Assembly: GCA_023389055.1 (NCBI GenBank)
Contig: JAEWFA010000024.1
Span: 62,001-126,000 of the forward strand
DNA: 64,000 bases
Direction: 5' to 3'
Source of the DNA: Pseudomonadota bacterium
Lineage (GTDB): Bacteria > Pseudomonadota > Gammaproteobacteria > Burkholderiales > Burkholderiaceae_E
The position numbers and the translations under genes are program-made. Of this stretch, positions 34,112 to 43,147 are shown piece after piece. A model generated the notes under the pieces. It was not told where the DNA came from. It searched no databases and saw only the letters and a program-made list of their open reading frames with translations. The first letter of the stretch is position 1. The number at the start of each line of letters is the position of its first letter.

Positions 34112-35260
34112 TCACTGGGATCCACCGTAAGCGGCCTTTACTTCCTCAGCACTGGGGGGAGGCTTTCCCGTACCAGGGTCAGGGATGATTCGGGTCGAGA
34201 TGATCAGTTCGTCGTACCAGGTCGTCATCGGCGGATACCTGTCCGTGATTTTTCGACCGGTCTGGAAGGTCATCAACCAGATCTTGCCGAAGTCCGTGAC
34301 GCGTCCTGATCCAGAGGCCGCCGTGAGGTTGTACGGCCCCCAGTCGATGACGAGCTGAGACGGTTCGCCCTCATGCGCCGCCCACAACCTGACGCGACTA
34401 TCGTGCCATTCACGATCCTTGTATGGTCCCGTCTTGATTTCGATCTGCCAGGTGATCCACTCCCCAGCCTTGATCGGCCAGCAGTTCCCTGTGGGGGGAA
34501 GCATGCGGCTTTCGCCATTGGGACTGCCATATTTCGGATGTCGGCCCCGCTTGTAGCAGTACGGAGCTGGCATCGCATTATTGGGCAAGTAGTAATGGCG
34601 CCCGATGTGTTTTCCAAACGAGGTAGTCGAATCGGCTTCAAAGCCGTCATACGGCCCGTGGCTCGGAGAACTGGAGCAGGCGTTGTACATCACCGGATAA
34701 CCAAGAGCTCCCGCAATCAACGCGATCTCGTTCGGACTGCAGGATTCTCCGCAACCGCCGCCACTCTTGCGCGTAAGCGTGCCCTGTCCCGGCGCTCCGC
34801 AACTCGGCAGATCCCCTTCGGCGATGATCGTGATTTTGTGGGCAGGGCTGACCAGGTAGTCTTCGCTGATCCGCTGGCGGAACTGGACGAAGAAATTGCT
34901 GTTCTCGCCGAAACGCACCGTGCGATCCTTGGAGAAATTCGTGAACCAGTTCCCGGACGGCTGCGAACTCGAGTACGGGGGCACGTCCAAGCGGATGCTT
35001 CCCGCACCGCTGGCCTTGATCTGATAGTCGATGGTCGGACGCGGCGGATATCCCTGCTCGACATTGTTCGACTTGCCGGACGAAACCCCCATCCAATCTC
35101 CCCAGCGTCCGGCTACCGCAGAATCATCGTCGAAACCCTGGCACAGAACCACTCCCTCGCCTTTGCATCGGGCAGCGAAATCGGCGTCCGTACCACTCGC
35201 CTGCTGCGCCGAAAGCAACGGACTCACCCCGAGCAGGATCGCGATGATCGTGTGTTTCAT
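34112..35260 (-). CDS. exported protein, possible concanavalin-like polysaccharide lyase or lectin
   Basis: A protein of about 382 residues with a signal peptide (MKHTIIAILLGVSPLLSAQQ). The mature part is rich in Trp, Tyr and Gly, has several cysteines (for example SCGAPGQGTL, GGGCGESCSP, APYCYKRG), and ends with WITWQIEIKTGPYKDREW, VIDWGPYNLT and WYDELIISTRII, a strand pattern seen in jelly-roll glycan-binding or lyase folds. No family is named with confidence. Starts at 35284 and 35320 are also in frame, but the signal peptide begins at 35260. The 218 bases between it and the lipoprotein gene contain nothing recognisable. Confidence 0.55.
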   Translation of the reverse strand: MKHTIIAILLGVSPLLSAQQASGTDADFAARCKGEGVVLCQGFDDDSAVAGRWGDWMGVSSGKSNNVEQGYPPRPTIDYQIKASGAGSIRLDVPPYSSSQPSGNWFTNFSKDRTVRFGENSNFFVQFRQRISEDYLVSPAHKITIIAEGDLPSCGAPGQGTLTRKSGGGCGESCSPNEIALIAGALGYPVMYNACSSSPSHGPYDGFEADSTTSFGKHIGRHYYLPNNAMPAPYCYKRGRHPKYGSPNGESRMLPPTGNCWPIKAGEWITWQIEIKTGPYKDREWHDSRVRLWAAHEGEPSQLVIDWGPYNLTAASGSGRVTDFGKIWLMTFQTGRKITDRYPPMTTWYDELIISTRIIPDPGTGKPPPSAEEVKAAYGGSQ

Positions 35261-35327
35261 TACGACTTTTTCGCTGTCGAGCATTACTTTGCGCCCCATG
35301 CATGTCGTAGGTCGGAACACCTACTGA

Positions 35328-37025
35328 TCAACTCATCCCGAGCTCGAGCAGGTGGAAGATATTGACCGCTCTTATTATCTGGTAATCGGAAACGACCCGC
35401 GAGGCCAAAGGTTTTTGGATTTCACTCTGGAATCTCCCGATGTCGATCACGCTGTCGACCATCGGCTCGACCTTGGCAGCGAGAGCAGCGATATGCTTCA
35501 TGTTCGCCTCGATCATCCTTCGTCGGTCGACCACTGGCGGAGGATGGCTGCTCGCTCGACCGAGCAGTCTGTTCACGACTCGCGCGCCGAGACCCTTTCT
35601 CGCCGCGGGGGATTGAAAGAGTTTCGGGAAACGATGTCTGGCAAACGCAAGATAGAAGCTCTGTTTCGTCTGATCCTCAGGAGGAAGATTCGACCAGAAG
35701 TCGAGCATTCCGGGATCGTAGAAGAACAATCCCGGACGCATCTGGCGAGAAATCAGATTGGGCTGCGCAGCAGTCCACCGGCGCTGGCGACCGTATAGAT
35801 CGAGATGCAGTGCTCGCTGATGTGGAAACACGAAGGATGCATCCGCCAGTTGGGCTTCCAGTTTTCCTTCCAACAGGCCACGAAGCTTCGCGCGGGCCAG
35901 AGGGCGAAGGAGGTCGGATTCTATCCACTCACCATCGACGTTTCGTTCTATCACCGACTGCAACCCGTCACTCAGCGTTCCTTCGTCGATTTTCTTCCCG
36001 CTTAATGCATCTCCAAGATAGCCGATGATCAGGATGTTCCCATTTCGCGCCAGGAACTCCAGCCATGACTCGGACCACCCGGGCCACTGTATCATTCCGC
36101 TGTTTCCGAGATACCGGATCGATTCTTTCCATTGCCGCCAATCGGCGGAAGGGATATCGAAGAGCAGAGGCTTACGACCGACTTTTTCTGCAACGAGTCG
36201 CGCCCCCGCCACCTCTTGGCTTTCCGGGTCGCCGAAGGTGCATAGCGGGGGTACGAACCCCCTGTCGTAAAGGTATGCCAGCGAATACCGCGAATCATAG
36301 CCGGCGGACAACGACAGGACGAGTCGATCGGCTTGCGGGCAAAAAGTCGTGTCGGTTATGCGCGAAAACAATGCATCGAGATGCTCGAATTTCTGCCGGA
36401 GAGGCTGGGCGGCGTAGCGGTCGCCGTAGCTGACGGGACGACGAAAGACGATCTTCGCGTCGTCATTGTTGAATTCGATGACGCTCCCCGGCGGACACAG
36501 CTTTATCTCGTCGAATAGAGTCTCGTCTCCAGGTATGAAGCCCAAAACCAGTTCGATCGACAGAGAATCGATGTTTGTCGTCAATTTCCCGCGAAGTTGG
36601 GTCGCCAGGGATCCGAAGTCGCACGACAAGGCATATCCGCCGTCAAGCTTTGCCCAATACATCCACAGGGTGCCCAACGGGTCGCATGCCACTTGAAGAG
36701 AGTTTGCGATAGAACTCGTCGAAAGGCCGATCCATCTACCGGGAATCTGTTGCTCATACAACTCGGACCAGCTTGCTATCGATTTCGACCTGAGCACCGG
36801 GCTTTGCTCGATGTCTGAGAATAGCCAGAAACTCTTCTCATGGACCTTCCAGTGCCACACCGAGAACCCGCCGCCGGCGTTCGCGACGGCGTAGACCGCT
36901 GCGGTAGAAATGCCGCCGAGTCGCTCTATACTTCCATGGACCGCCTCCGCCGATCGACGTGCGATCTCGTCCGCGACGGCAGTTGCGGAAAAGCCCGGAG
37001 CAAAACCGATTGCGGCGGCGAGCAT
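35328..37025 (-). CDS. divergent asparagine synthase-like protein lacking the glutaminase cysteine
   Basis: A 565-residue protein preceded by a near-perfect ribosome-binding site (AAGGAGGG, five bases before the ATG). The N-terminal half is a degenerate glutaminase-like domain without Met-Cys-Gly; WMYWAKLDGGYALSCDFGSLA matches the usual end of that domain. The synthase domain has SAGYDSR at residues 240-246 in place of SGGxDSS, and NILIIGYLGDALSGKK as the second nucleotide loop. Only this loop and overall length support the family. It probably forms an amide or ester on a sugar without using glutamine. It is followed by the exported protein gene and preceded by the methyltransferase-kinase fusion gene. 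Confidence 0.7.
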   Translation of the reverse strand: MLAAAIGFAPGFSATAVADEIARRSAEAVHGSIERLGGISTAAVYAVANAGGGFSVWHWKVHEKSFWLFSDIEQSPVLRSKSIASWSELYEQQIPGRWIGLSTSSIANSLQVACDPLGTLWMYWAKLDGGYALSCDFGSLATQLRGKLTTNIDSLSIELVLGFIPGDETLFDEIKLCPPGSVIEFNNDDAKIVFRRPVSYGDRYAAQPLRQKFEHLDALFSRITDTTFCPQADRLVLSLSAGYDSRYSLAYLYDRGFVPPLCTFGDPESQEVAGARLVAEKVGRKPLLFDIPSADWRQWKESIRYLGNSGMIQWPGWSESWLEFLARNGNILIIGYLGDALSGKKIDEGTLSDGLQSVIERNVDGEWIESDLLRPLARAKLRGLLEGKLEAQLADASFVFPHQRALHLDLYGRQRRWTAAQPNLISRQMRPGLFFYDPGMLDFWSNLPPEDQTKQSFYLAFARHRFPKLFQSPAARKGLGARVVNRLLGRASSHPPPVVDRRRMIEANMKHIAALAAKVEPMVDSVIDIGRFQSEIQKPLASRVVSDYQIIRAVNIFHLLELGMS

Positions 37026-37102
37026 ACCGCCCTCCTTTGTGAAAAGAAGCCCGACTCATTCGCACGACGCCCCTCCTGCCGGCGAAACCTGCAGGAAGGC
37101 CG

Positions 37103-39178
37103 TTATGCCGACCTGAGCAGAGACGCGAAAACGTCCTCGATACGCCGCTTGATTGCCGGTCGATCGTACTCGAGCCCGTGCGGAAGTTGTTGGGCTACGT
37201 GTTGCAACCAGTAAAGACACACCAATACGGGGTGCAGTCCTACCGGCACTTGCGAGCGCTCATAGCATGAGACCAGGAACTTTCGCTCGCCTTCGCTCAA
37301 ATATTCCCAGTCGGCGAGACGGGAGACGTTCGCCGCAGCCGTTCGCCCCGGCCCGAGATGCCTGCTCACGCTATCCACGTAGCCCAGTCCGTCCAGAATC
37401 GGAAGGCCGTGGTGGTCAACGCCATCCCAGTCGATGATCCCGGTTACGTGTGGCCCCTCGACGAGGACGTTGCTCACGCTGAAGTCTCCGTGCGCAACGC
37501 CGGAGGCGATCGGCAAGCCATCCAGATGTGATTCCAGGTGCCGCTGAATCCTGTCGATCAGGGGCGACCCTTCGAGCGTTTCCCGGATCTGCTCGAGTGG
37601 CTGCGATACTTGTGATGAAAACAGCTTGCCGGCGGTGGAAAGAACGTCGCGTTTCTCGGCGTGCGGGTTGACCGCGTTCAGCACCTTCGATATTGCGTCG
37701 AAAAAGTGACCAGAATTGGCTGCGGTAAGAACACTACGCAGCGGTTTGCCTCCGAGTTGCCGCTCTACATAGTAGGAGAGTCGGTTGACCTGCCCCTTGT
37801 TGAGAGGGTGGGCTATGAGCCCGGAGAGCTGCGGCACCCGCCGGGCTGCTTCCAGAAATGCGAAGTTCGCCTCGCATCCCGCTTTCATCGGTGCCGTAAA
37901 AGGGATCTTGACCACGAAAGCGGCATCGCCCGACGACCCCCTGATTATCCCCTTGTGCTTTCCCGTGACGTGAAAAGTCGATAAGACAGCCTGCCGACCA
38001 TCTTGCCCCAGGGCGAGCGAGATATCATTTGCAAGTTTCTCAGCGAGTGTCTGACGATTGGAATCTTTCTGTGAACAGATTATGCCGAATGCGGGCACGA
38101 AACTCCGGCTACGCTTGAGCGCATCGCGACCCGTGACAGGTTCTGTCTTCCATACATTGCCGCCTGTTCGAAGTGGAATGACCTCCGCGAGATGCGAATA
38201 ACCGGGATTCAATCCCACATACTCCTGCACCGGAAACCCCGCTTTCCTGAGCAATCTCCCGTACCCACGAAACGAGTAAGTGTAGGTGCGGTACGGCTGC
38301 CGCCTCGCCACGATCGAATACAGGTTCGCGACGAACCTCGGCAACAGGGAGCCATACCACAGCCCCGAGTGATGATCCCGACGCTTGCCGAAATAGGTGT
38401 AGCTCAGGCGATTCTCAATGGCAATGAAGAGCTGGCCCTCCGGTTTCAGCACTCGTCGAATTTCCTCGAGAAAACGCAATTGCGATTTTCTCGGATTCGA
38501 TTTGCCGAAGAACGACTTCACGCCGGCGATGCCCTTACCGAGCCGGGATCCGTCGCGTCGCCACACGTTCTCGTCGTCGGCGATCCACTCCAGAACGCCC
38601 GAGAGAGTGACACAGTCGAGGCTGTTATCGGGAAAAGGCAGGTGCCCCGAATCACCGCCCGCGAGCAGGGTTACCCGGTCGCTGATCCCGGCTTTGTCGA
38701 ACCGCAGATTGGCGAATTGCAGGCGCTCGTAGGTGAGATCCAGCGCGTAGACGTGCGCAACATTGGGCGCGACGTTCTTCGTCAGGTTTCCAAGCCCGCA
38801 TCCGAGATCGAGCACCCGCGAATCCGGGCCCAGCCTGAGAAAGAGTTGCCAGGCATAGCGTCCGTCGGCAACCAGGTTGTCGAGCCAGTCCGGGTTATGA
38901 CGGACGGCTTCGAGAAAGCGTCGGATCGTCACGAACCAGGGCTGTGTACGTCCCGAATTCGTCAGTAGCCGCATCTCGTTCCGCGGCACCGGATTGAAGT
39001 AGTAGTCGTTCCTGCGCGTGCGAAGGTCGATGATCGCGTCATCGACCCGGTACTCGGCGCCACAACCGAGGCAATTGGACGAAGAAGTGGAAACGCTCAA
39101 TCTGCCCAGACACCTGGGGCAAGAAATATCCTGGCGCTGCCGCGCCACCGACGGTTCGCAAACAGTTGCCTCAGTCAT
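37103..39178 (-). CDS. zinc ribbon-methyltransferase-kinase (APH-like) fusion protein
   Basis: A 691-residue protein with three parts. Residues 20-39 form a zinc ribbon (C20, C23, C36, C39), of the type found in front of many bacterial methyltransferases. About 60-370 is a class I SAM methyltransferase with motif I RVLDLGCGLGNLT (121-133), VYALDLTYERLQFA and DCVTLSGVLEWI. About 400-691 is an aminoglycoside-phosphotransferase-like kinase with VAHGDFSVSN (His563, Asp565, Asn570) and GIIDWDG (Asp583), the catalytic and metal-binding residues. Fusion of a methyltransferase with an APH kinase suggests sequential modification of one glycan, such as phosphorylation and methylation of a terminal sugar, comparable in principle to WbdD-type chain-terminating enzymes. 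The substrate is not known. Confidence 0.8.
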   Translation of the reverse strand: MTEATVCEPSVARQRQDISCPRCLGRLSVSTSSSNCLGCGAEYRVDDAIIDLRTRRNDYYFNPVPRNEMRLLTNSGRTQPWFVTIRRFLEAVRHNPDWLDNLVADGRYAWQLFLRLGPDSRVLDLGCGLGNLTKNVAPNVAHVYALDLTYERLQFANLRFDKAGISDRVTLLAGGDSGHLPFPDNSLDCVTLSGVLEWIADDENVWRRDGSRLGKGIAGVKSFFGKSNPRKSQLRFLEEIRRVLKPEGQLFIAIENRLSYTYFGKRRDHHSGLWYGSLLPRFVANLYSIVARRQPYRTYTYSFRGYGRLLRKAGFPVQEYVGLNPGYSHLAEVIPLRTGGNVWKTEPVTGRDALKRSRSFVPAFGIICSQKDSNRQTLAEKLANDISLALGQDGRQAVLSTFHVTGKHKGIIRGSSGDAAFVVKIPFTAPMKAGCEANFAFLEAARRVPQLSGLIAHPLNKGQVNRLSYYVERQLGGKPLRSVLTAANSGHFFDAISKVLNAVNPHAEKRDVLSTAGKLFSSQVSQPLEQIRETLEGSPLIDRIQRHLESHLDGLPIASGVAHGDFSVSNVLVEGPHVTGIIDWDGVDHHGLPILDGLGYVDSVSRHLGPGRTAAANVSRLADWEYLSEGERKFLVSCYERSQVPVGLHPVLVCLYWLQHVAQQLPHGLEYDRPAIKRRIEDVFASLLRSA

Positions 39179-39205
39179 GTCCGCGCTCGCTGGATGTCTG
39201 CATTT

Positions 39206-41506
39206 TCATTTTGTACGATCGGAATGCTCGGCCACGTCGAACCGGGGACCCAGTTGCTCCCCGGTGGAATCGGACCACTGCCATTCTCTTCCTCCATGCT
39301 GTATAGAAATGTCGGACAAGTTCCGACCGGCGACGATCCATTCGATCGGTCCGGAATTGTCCTGCCCCGCCATGCGTAGTTCATACGACTCTTGCGAGTA
39401 GCGAAGCCAGACGACATCGGCTTCACGTCTCGATTTCCCATTCTTCACTTCGATCGTGCCGCCGTCGGAACGAAGAAGGACCAACTCCGCACCCGTACTC
39501 CGCTGATACCGGATGACCAGAGCGTCGGAGAAGTCGTCGAGTTCGACGGGAAAGGCATCCTCGACGCCGACACCGAACACGAGAGCGGTTGTACGACTCC
39601 GCGGGGCGAGCGCATAGGTCAATTGCGATGCCGGAACACGCTCTCCGTACTTCGGCGCAACCCATCCGCCGAGGGGCTTCGTTTCCCCCTTGACAAGCGT
39701 CGGACGAACCAAGCCGCTTCCCTTGGCCACCCACAGGAATTCGGTCCCGGCCTCGAGCGCGACGAAATCGTGAACGCCCACGCGAGCGCGTACATCCGGA
39801 GCAAGTTGGAACTTCAACCGCACTTCGCTGTCCGGCATCGAGCGCGGCAGCCGGTCGTAGAGAATCCAGCATTCGCCCGCGACGTGGATGATTCCGCGGC
39901 GATATCCGTCGTAGAACGTGCTCCCCGACATTTCGTATTCGGTCCAGGCGAGATGATCTCCCGATGCAAGGCCGCGACATCGCACCCGCGTCTCGGGTTC
40001 GCCGGTGCGGAAATCACCACGCAACGCCCCCAACGGATCGATACCGTCGATCGTCAACGTGTTGTGGGCCGCGGGACCGGCGAAGTAGGCGCGTCCGGGC
40101 GCACCCGTCGGATCTTGCGCACGAAATCGATAAGACCACGTACCGGCGTCGACAAAGAAAGCTTGTGCGCCGATCGTCGCATACACGCTGAGCAGGTCGG
40201 CGTGCGCATGCCCCGGCATCGAACGTGTCGACGGGCCCGGTCCGGTACGAAAGACCACGCGGCCGGAGCCTGGCGCGTCGGCGTGAAGTCGAAAGCCGCT
40301 ATCGACCCAGGATTTGATGCCGGTCGATGCCGAGGGGTTGTCCGGTTCCCCGGCGACGTCTCCCGACAGGAGCCAGAAAGCGCGCTCGATCGAAACCGCG
40401 AACGGCGGCGCCGGAGTCAAGTGTGGACAGAAGAGCGAACGATAGAGTTCGCGCAGGCCGGCCGTCGCATAGCCCTCTTCGGCGTCGAGAGGAAACAACG
40501 GATCTTCGGTTCCGTTTCCGTAAGCCAGGGTTATGCACAGCGGGCCTGCAAGCTCCACCTGTAACTCGAGCATCCTGCGCACTCGCTCCGCAACGCCGCG
40601 CGACACGGCAGCGCCTTTTCGCGCGCTCAGCAGCAGATAGGCGACAGCCGTCTCGCACGCGAACTCGTGATAGTGCAGCGAATGCTCGAAGCCGCCGCCG
40701 TCCTCATAGGTCTGCCGCAACAGTTCATCGACATACTGCCGCTCGAGTTCCTCGGCCCTCGTTTCCGAAGGAACCAGTTCCGGGAACACGACGGCGAGGT
40801 ACCAGGCGGCGAAACGCTCGAGCAGCAAATGATTATTGGGATATCCCGTTCCCAGCCGGGGAAAAAGGAAGTCGATATCGGCCCGGACAATCCGCAGGAT
40901 TGCCGATCGCAGGCGGACTCCGGCTGCCGAATCCGAAACCGACGATGCGAAAACGAAGGCCAACGCCCAACTCAGAGCCAACGATCGCTGTATCACAACC
41001 AGCGAACTGTAGTAAGGAAGCGCGCTCGACCCGCTCCCTGCGAAACCGATCCAGCCGTCCAGGATTCCGGCGAGGACGTCGGCGGGGATCGCTTCGTACA
41101 GGATCGCCAGCGCGAAGCGGGGTGCAAACGCGAAGCGATGCGGCCGCACTGCGTACAACACGTCGTCGCCCGGCCCCGTTGCGATCCGGCCCCACGAAAA
41201 GGACGAATCGAGCACGCCCGCCGTTTGCCCGTATACGGGCAGTCCGATCGCTCGGTCGCGCTCCACGCGTGCCAGCGCACTTGTCACCCAGGGCGAGTTC
41301 GAAGCGCGCAGGCCATCGGCCAGTTCAGCAAGGCGCAAAGGTTCCGCGAAGAAGACGGACCCTTCTCCGAAGCCGGGCGCATCGACGCTGCGTCCAGCCA
41401 GCGCGTCGTGCCCAAACCGGGGTCGATAGGGCTTCGATGGGCGCCGCAACAGACGGTTGCGCAACGCTTTCCCGGCACTCCGAGTCGCATGACGAAGACG
41501 GTGCAT
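39206..41506 (-). CDS. heparinase II/III-family polysaccharide lyase
   Basis: A 766-residue protein with an N-terminal alpha-helical toroid (YPNNHLLLERFAAWYLAV and FEHSLHYHEFACETAVAYLL, with the catalytic-region His and Tyr residues) and a C-terminal beta-sandwich heparinase II/III domain (MPGHAHADLLSVYATIGAQ, FFVDAGTWSYRF, AHNTLTIDG). There is no signal peptide by eye. Such lyases cleave uronic-acid-containing polymers, and the AlgD-like dehydrogenase in this locus predicts uronic acid in the product. It sits between the flippase and the methyltransferase-kinase gene and may control chain length or clear misplaced polymer. Confidence 0.82.
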   Translation of the reverse strand: MHRLRHATRSAGKALRNRLLRRPSKPYRPRFGHDALAGRSVDAPGFGEGSVFFAEPLRLAELADGLRASNSPWVTSALARVERDRAIGLPVYGQTAGVLDSSFSWGRIATGPGDDVLYAVRPHRFAFAPRFALAILYEAIPADVLAGILDGWIGFAGSGSSALPYYSSLVVIQRSLALSWALAFVFASSVSDSAAGVRLRSAILRIVRADIDFLFPRLGTGYPNNHLLLERFAAWYLAVVFPELVPSETRAEELERQYVDELLRQTYEDGGGFEHSLHYHEFACETAVAYLLLSARKGAAVSRGVAERVRRMLELQVELAGPLCITLAYGNGTEDPLFPLDAEEGYATAGLRELYRSLFCPHLTPAPPFAVSIERAFWLLSGDVAGEPDNPSASTGIKSWVDSGFRLHADAPGSGRVVFRTGPGPSTRSMPGHAHADLLSVYATIGAQAFFVDAGTWSYRFRAQDPTGAPGRAYFAGPAAHNTLTIDGIDPLGALRGDFRTGEPETRVRCRGLASGDHLAWTEYEMSGSTFYDGYRRGIIHVAGECWILYDRLPRSMPDSEVRLKFQLAPDVRARVGVHDFVALEAGTEFLWVAKGSGLVRPTLVKGETKPLGGWVAPKYGERVPASQLTYALAPRSRTTALVFGVGVEDAFPVELDDFSDALVIRYQRSTGAELVLLRSDGGTIEVKNGKSRREADVVWLRYSQESYELRMAGQDNSGPIEWIVAGRNLSDISIQHGGREWQWSDSTGEQLGPRFDVAEHSDRTK

Positions 41507-41528
41507 GAGCCGATTGTTCCCCGCTCTG

Positions 41529-43058
41529 CTAAGCCTTCTTTCCGCGGAACCCCGGGAATGCCACCCTTCTCGCCATGATCCTCATCTGCTCGGCAAGCGG
41601 ATGCCCCACGAAGTGCAGCAGCGCCAGGTAGGTAACCGCGACCATCGCTGCTTCGAGCGCCAGCACACCCGGCCCTCCGAGACCGTAGTACTGCTCGAGC
41701 GCGATCATCGCAGCCAGCATCGCGGCAACACCTCCCGTGACGACGAGAGAGCGGCGGCACGTTGCAAGCAGCGCGCGCAAGCCGATCTCGACGTGCCGGC
41801 GGTACACGCTCGCCTGAACGATCAACTCGATCACGCCATACAGTGCGCGCAGCCAGACGACCGCGAGCAGCGAATGCATGCTTCCGAGGACGAGCAATGC
41901 GATCGAAACGAACTGCAGGATGAGCGCGTTTCGCATTTGCAGATTCACGTCGCCGCTACCCTCGTACAAGGCCCCCGACTGCGACGCCACCAGGCGGATC
42001 GCCTGATAAGCGCACAGGGCAGGAACCAGCGGCGCCGCAGGCAGCCAGTTCTCTCCGTACAGGAACAGGATGATTGCGTCCGCCTTGAACGCGAGAAAAA
42101 CGAGCGCCGGCCAACCGACGGCGATCAGAAAATCGGTAACCAGGAGCACGGAGGCGACAGGGGCTTTCCCCGTGCGAAAGACGGCCGCGAACTCCGGCCC
42201 CATCACCCATGCCACCGCCTGCGCGAAAACGCGCTGAATGATTGCGGAAATGCCGAGCGCGCGGCTGTACAGTCCGACCGCCGAGAAACCGAGCAGCCGC
42301 CCCAACAGCAACTCAGGCGCCTGGGCACCGAACTCGTTGATCAGCGTCGTTCCCGACCCCACGCTTCCGAATTGGAGGACGCTGCGCCACTCCTTGAGCG
42401 AAGGCAGCATGAGCAGATGATCGGGGCGCGACGCAAGGCACAGCGCCACGGTGGTGCACGTATGCGCGATCGCACCGTACGCGAGCGCAAGCGGCCCGCT
42501 GCCGAACAGAGCCGCGGTGATCGAGACGATGGCGGCGAACAGGGATGAGAGGACTGTGATGACCGAGAGCCGGCCGTACCTTCGCTCGCGCCGCATGAGC
42601 GCGAGCGAAGGCTGCCCGAACGGCAGGAAAAGGAAATTCACCGACAGCCATCCGAGAATCTCCGCAATCTGGCGCTCTCGATAGAACTCCGCAGCCTGGC
42701 CGCGGAAGACGAAAATGATCGCGCCGAGCGACCAACTGATCAGGATTGCCACACCGAAAACCGTACGGATCTTGTCGTCGGTGAGAATCGGCTCCTTCAG
42801 GAGATAGCGGCCCAGCCCGAAATCGCGAATGGCATGCAGTATCGCCAACACCGCGAGGGCAGTGGAGAAAATGCCGATCTCGGACGGCAACAGCAGCCGC
42901 GCAAGAACGATGTTCGACGCGAAGGAGATTAGGAATCCAGCGCCCGTCTTGCCGAAACTGATGGCCACGCCACGCTTGATGCTCAAGTCTTCATCCTTGC
43001 GTCGAGCGGGCAGTAGGCAAATGAACTCGAGCGCAGAATCGCCTTCGCGTAACGACAT
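41529..43058 (-). CDS. Wzx-type polysaccharide flippase
   Basis: A 509-residue integral membrane protein with about 12-14 hydrophobic segments, such as AGFLISFASNIVLARLLL, ALLVLGSMHSLLAVVWL and VVTGGVAAMLAAMIALEQ, matching the MATE/oligosaccharide-flippase fold. It would move the undecaprenyl-linked repeat unit from the cytoplasmic to the periplasmic face. The ATG at 43058 is used; a TTG near 42987 with a possible AAGGAT site would remove about 24 residues and start closer to the family's usual N-terminus (SIKRGVAISFG). It lies 89 bases after the ligase/polymerase-like gene. Confidence 0.85.
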   Translation of the reverse strand: MSLREGDSALEFICLLPARRKDEDLSIKRGVAISFGKTGAGFLISFASNIVLARLLLPSEIGIFSTALAVLAILHAIRDFGLGRYLLKEPILTDDKIRTVFGVAILISWSLGAIIFVFRGQAAEFYRERQIAEILGWLSVNFLFLPFGQPSLALMRRERRYGRLSVITVLSSLFAAIVSITAALFGSGPLALAYGAIAHTCTTVALCLASRPDHLLMLPSLKEWRSVLQFGSVGSGTTLINEFGAQAPELLLGRLLGFSAVGLYSRALGISAIIQRVFAQAVAWVMGPEFAAVFRTGKAPVASVLLVTDFLIAVGWPALVFLAFKADAIILFLYGENWLPAAPLVPALCAYQAIRLVASQSGALYEGSGDVNLQMRNALILQFVSIALLVLGSMHSLLAVVWLRALYGVIELIVQASVYRRHVEIGLRALLATCRRSLVVTGGVAAMLAAMIALEQYYGLGGPGVLALEAAMVAVTYLALLHFVGHPLAEQMRIMARRVAFPGFRGKKA

Positions 43059-43147
43059 GTTCCCCCGAAAGAAGCGCGACTGCCCCCGGACACGCGTTGG
43101 CGCTCGGCAACTCGGGAATCGTCGGAATGAAGCGGCGGCTCAGCACT

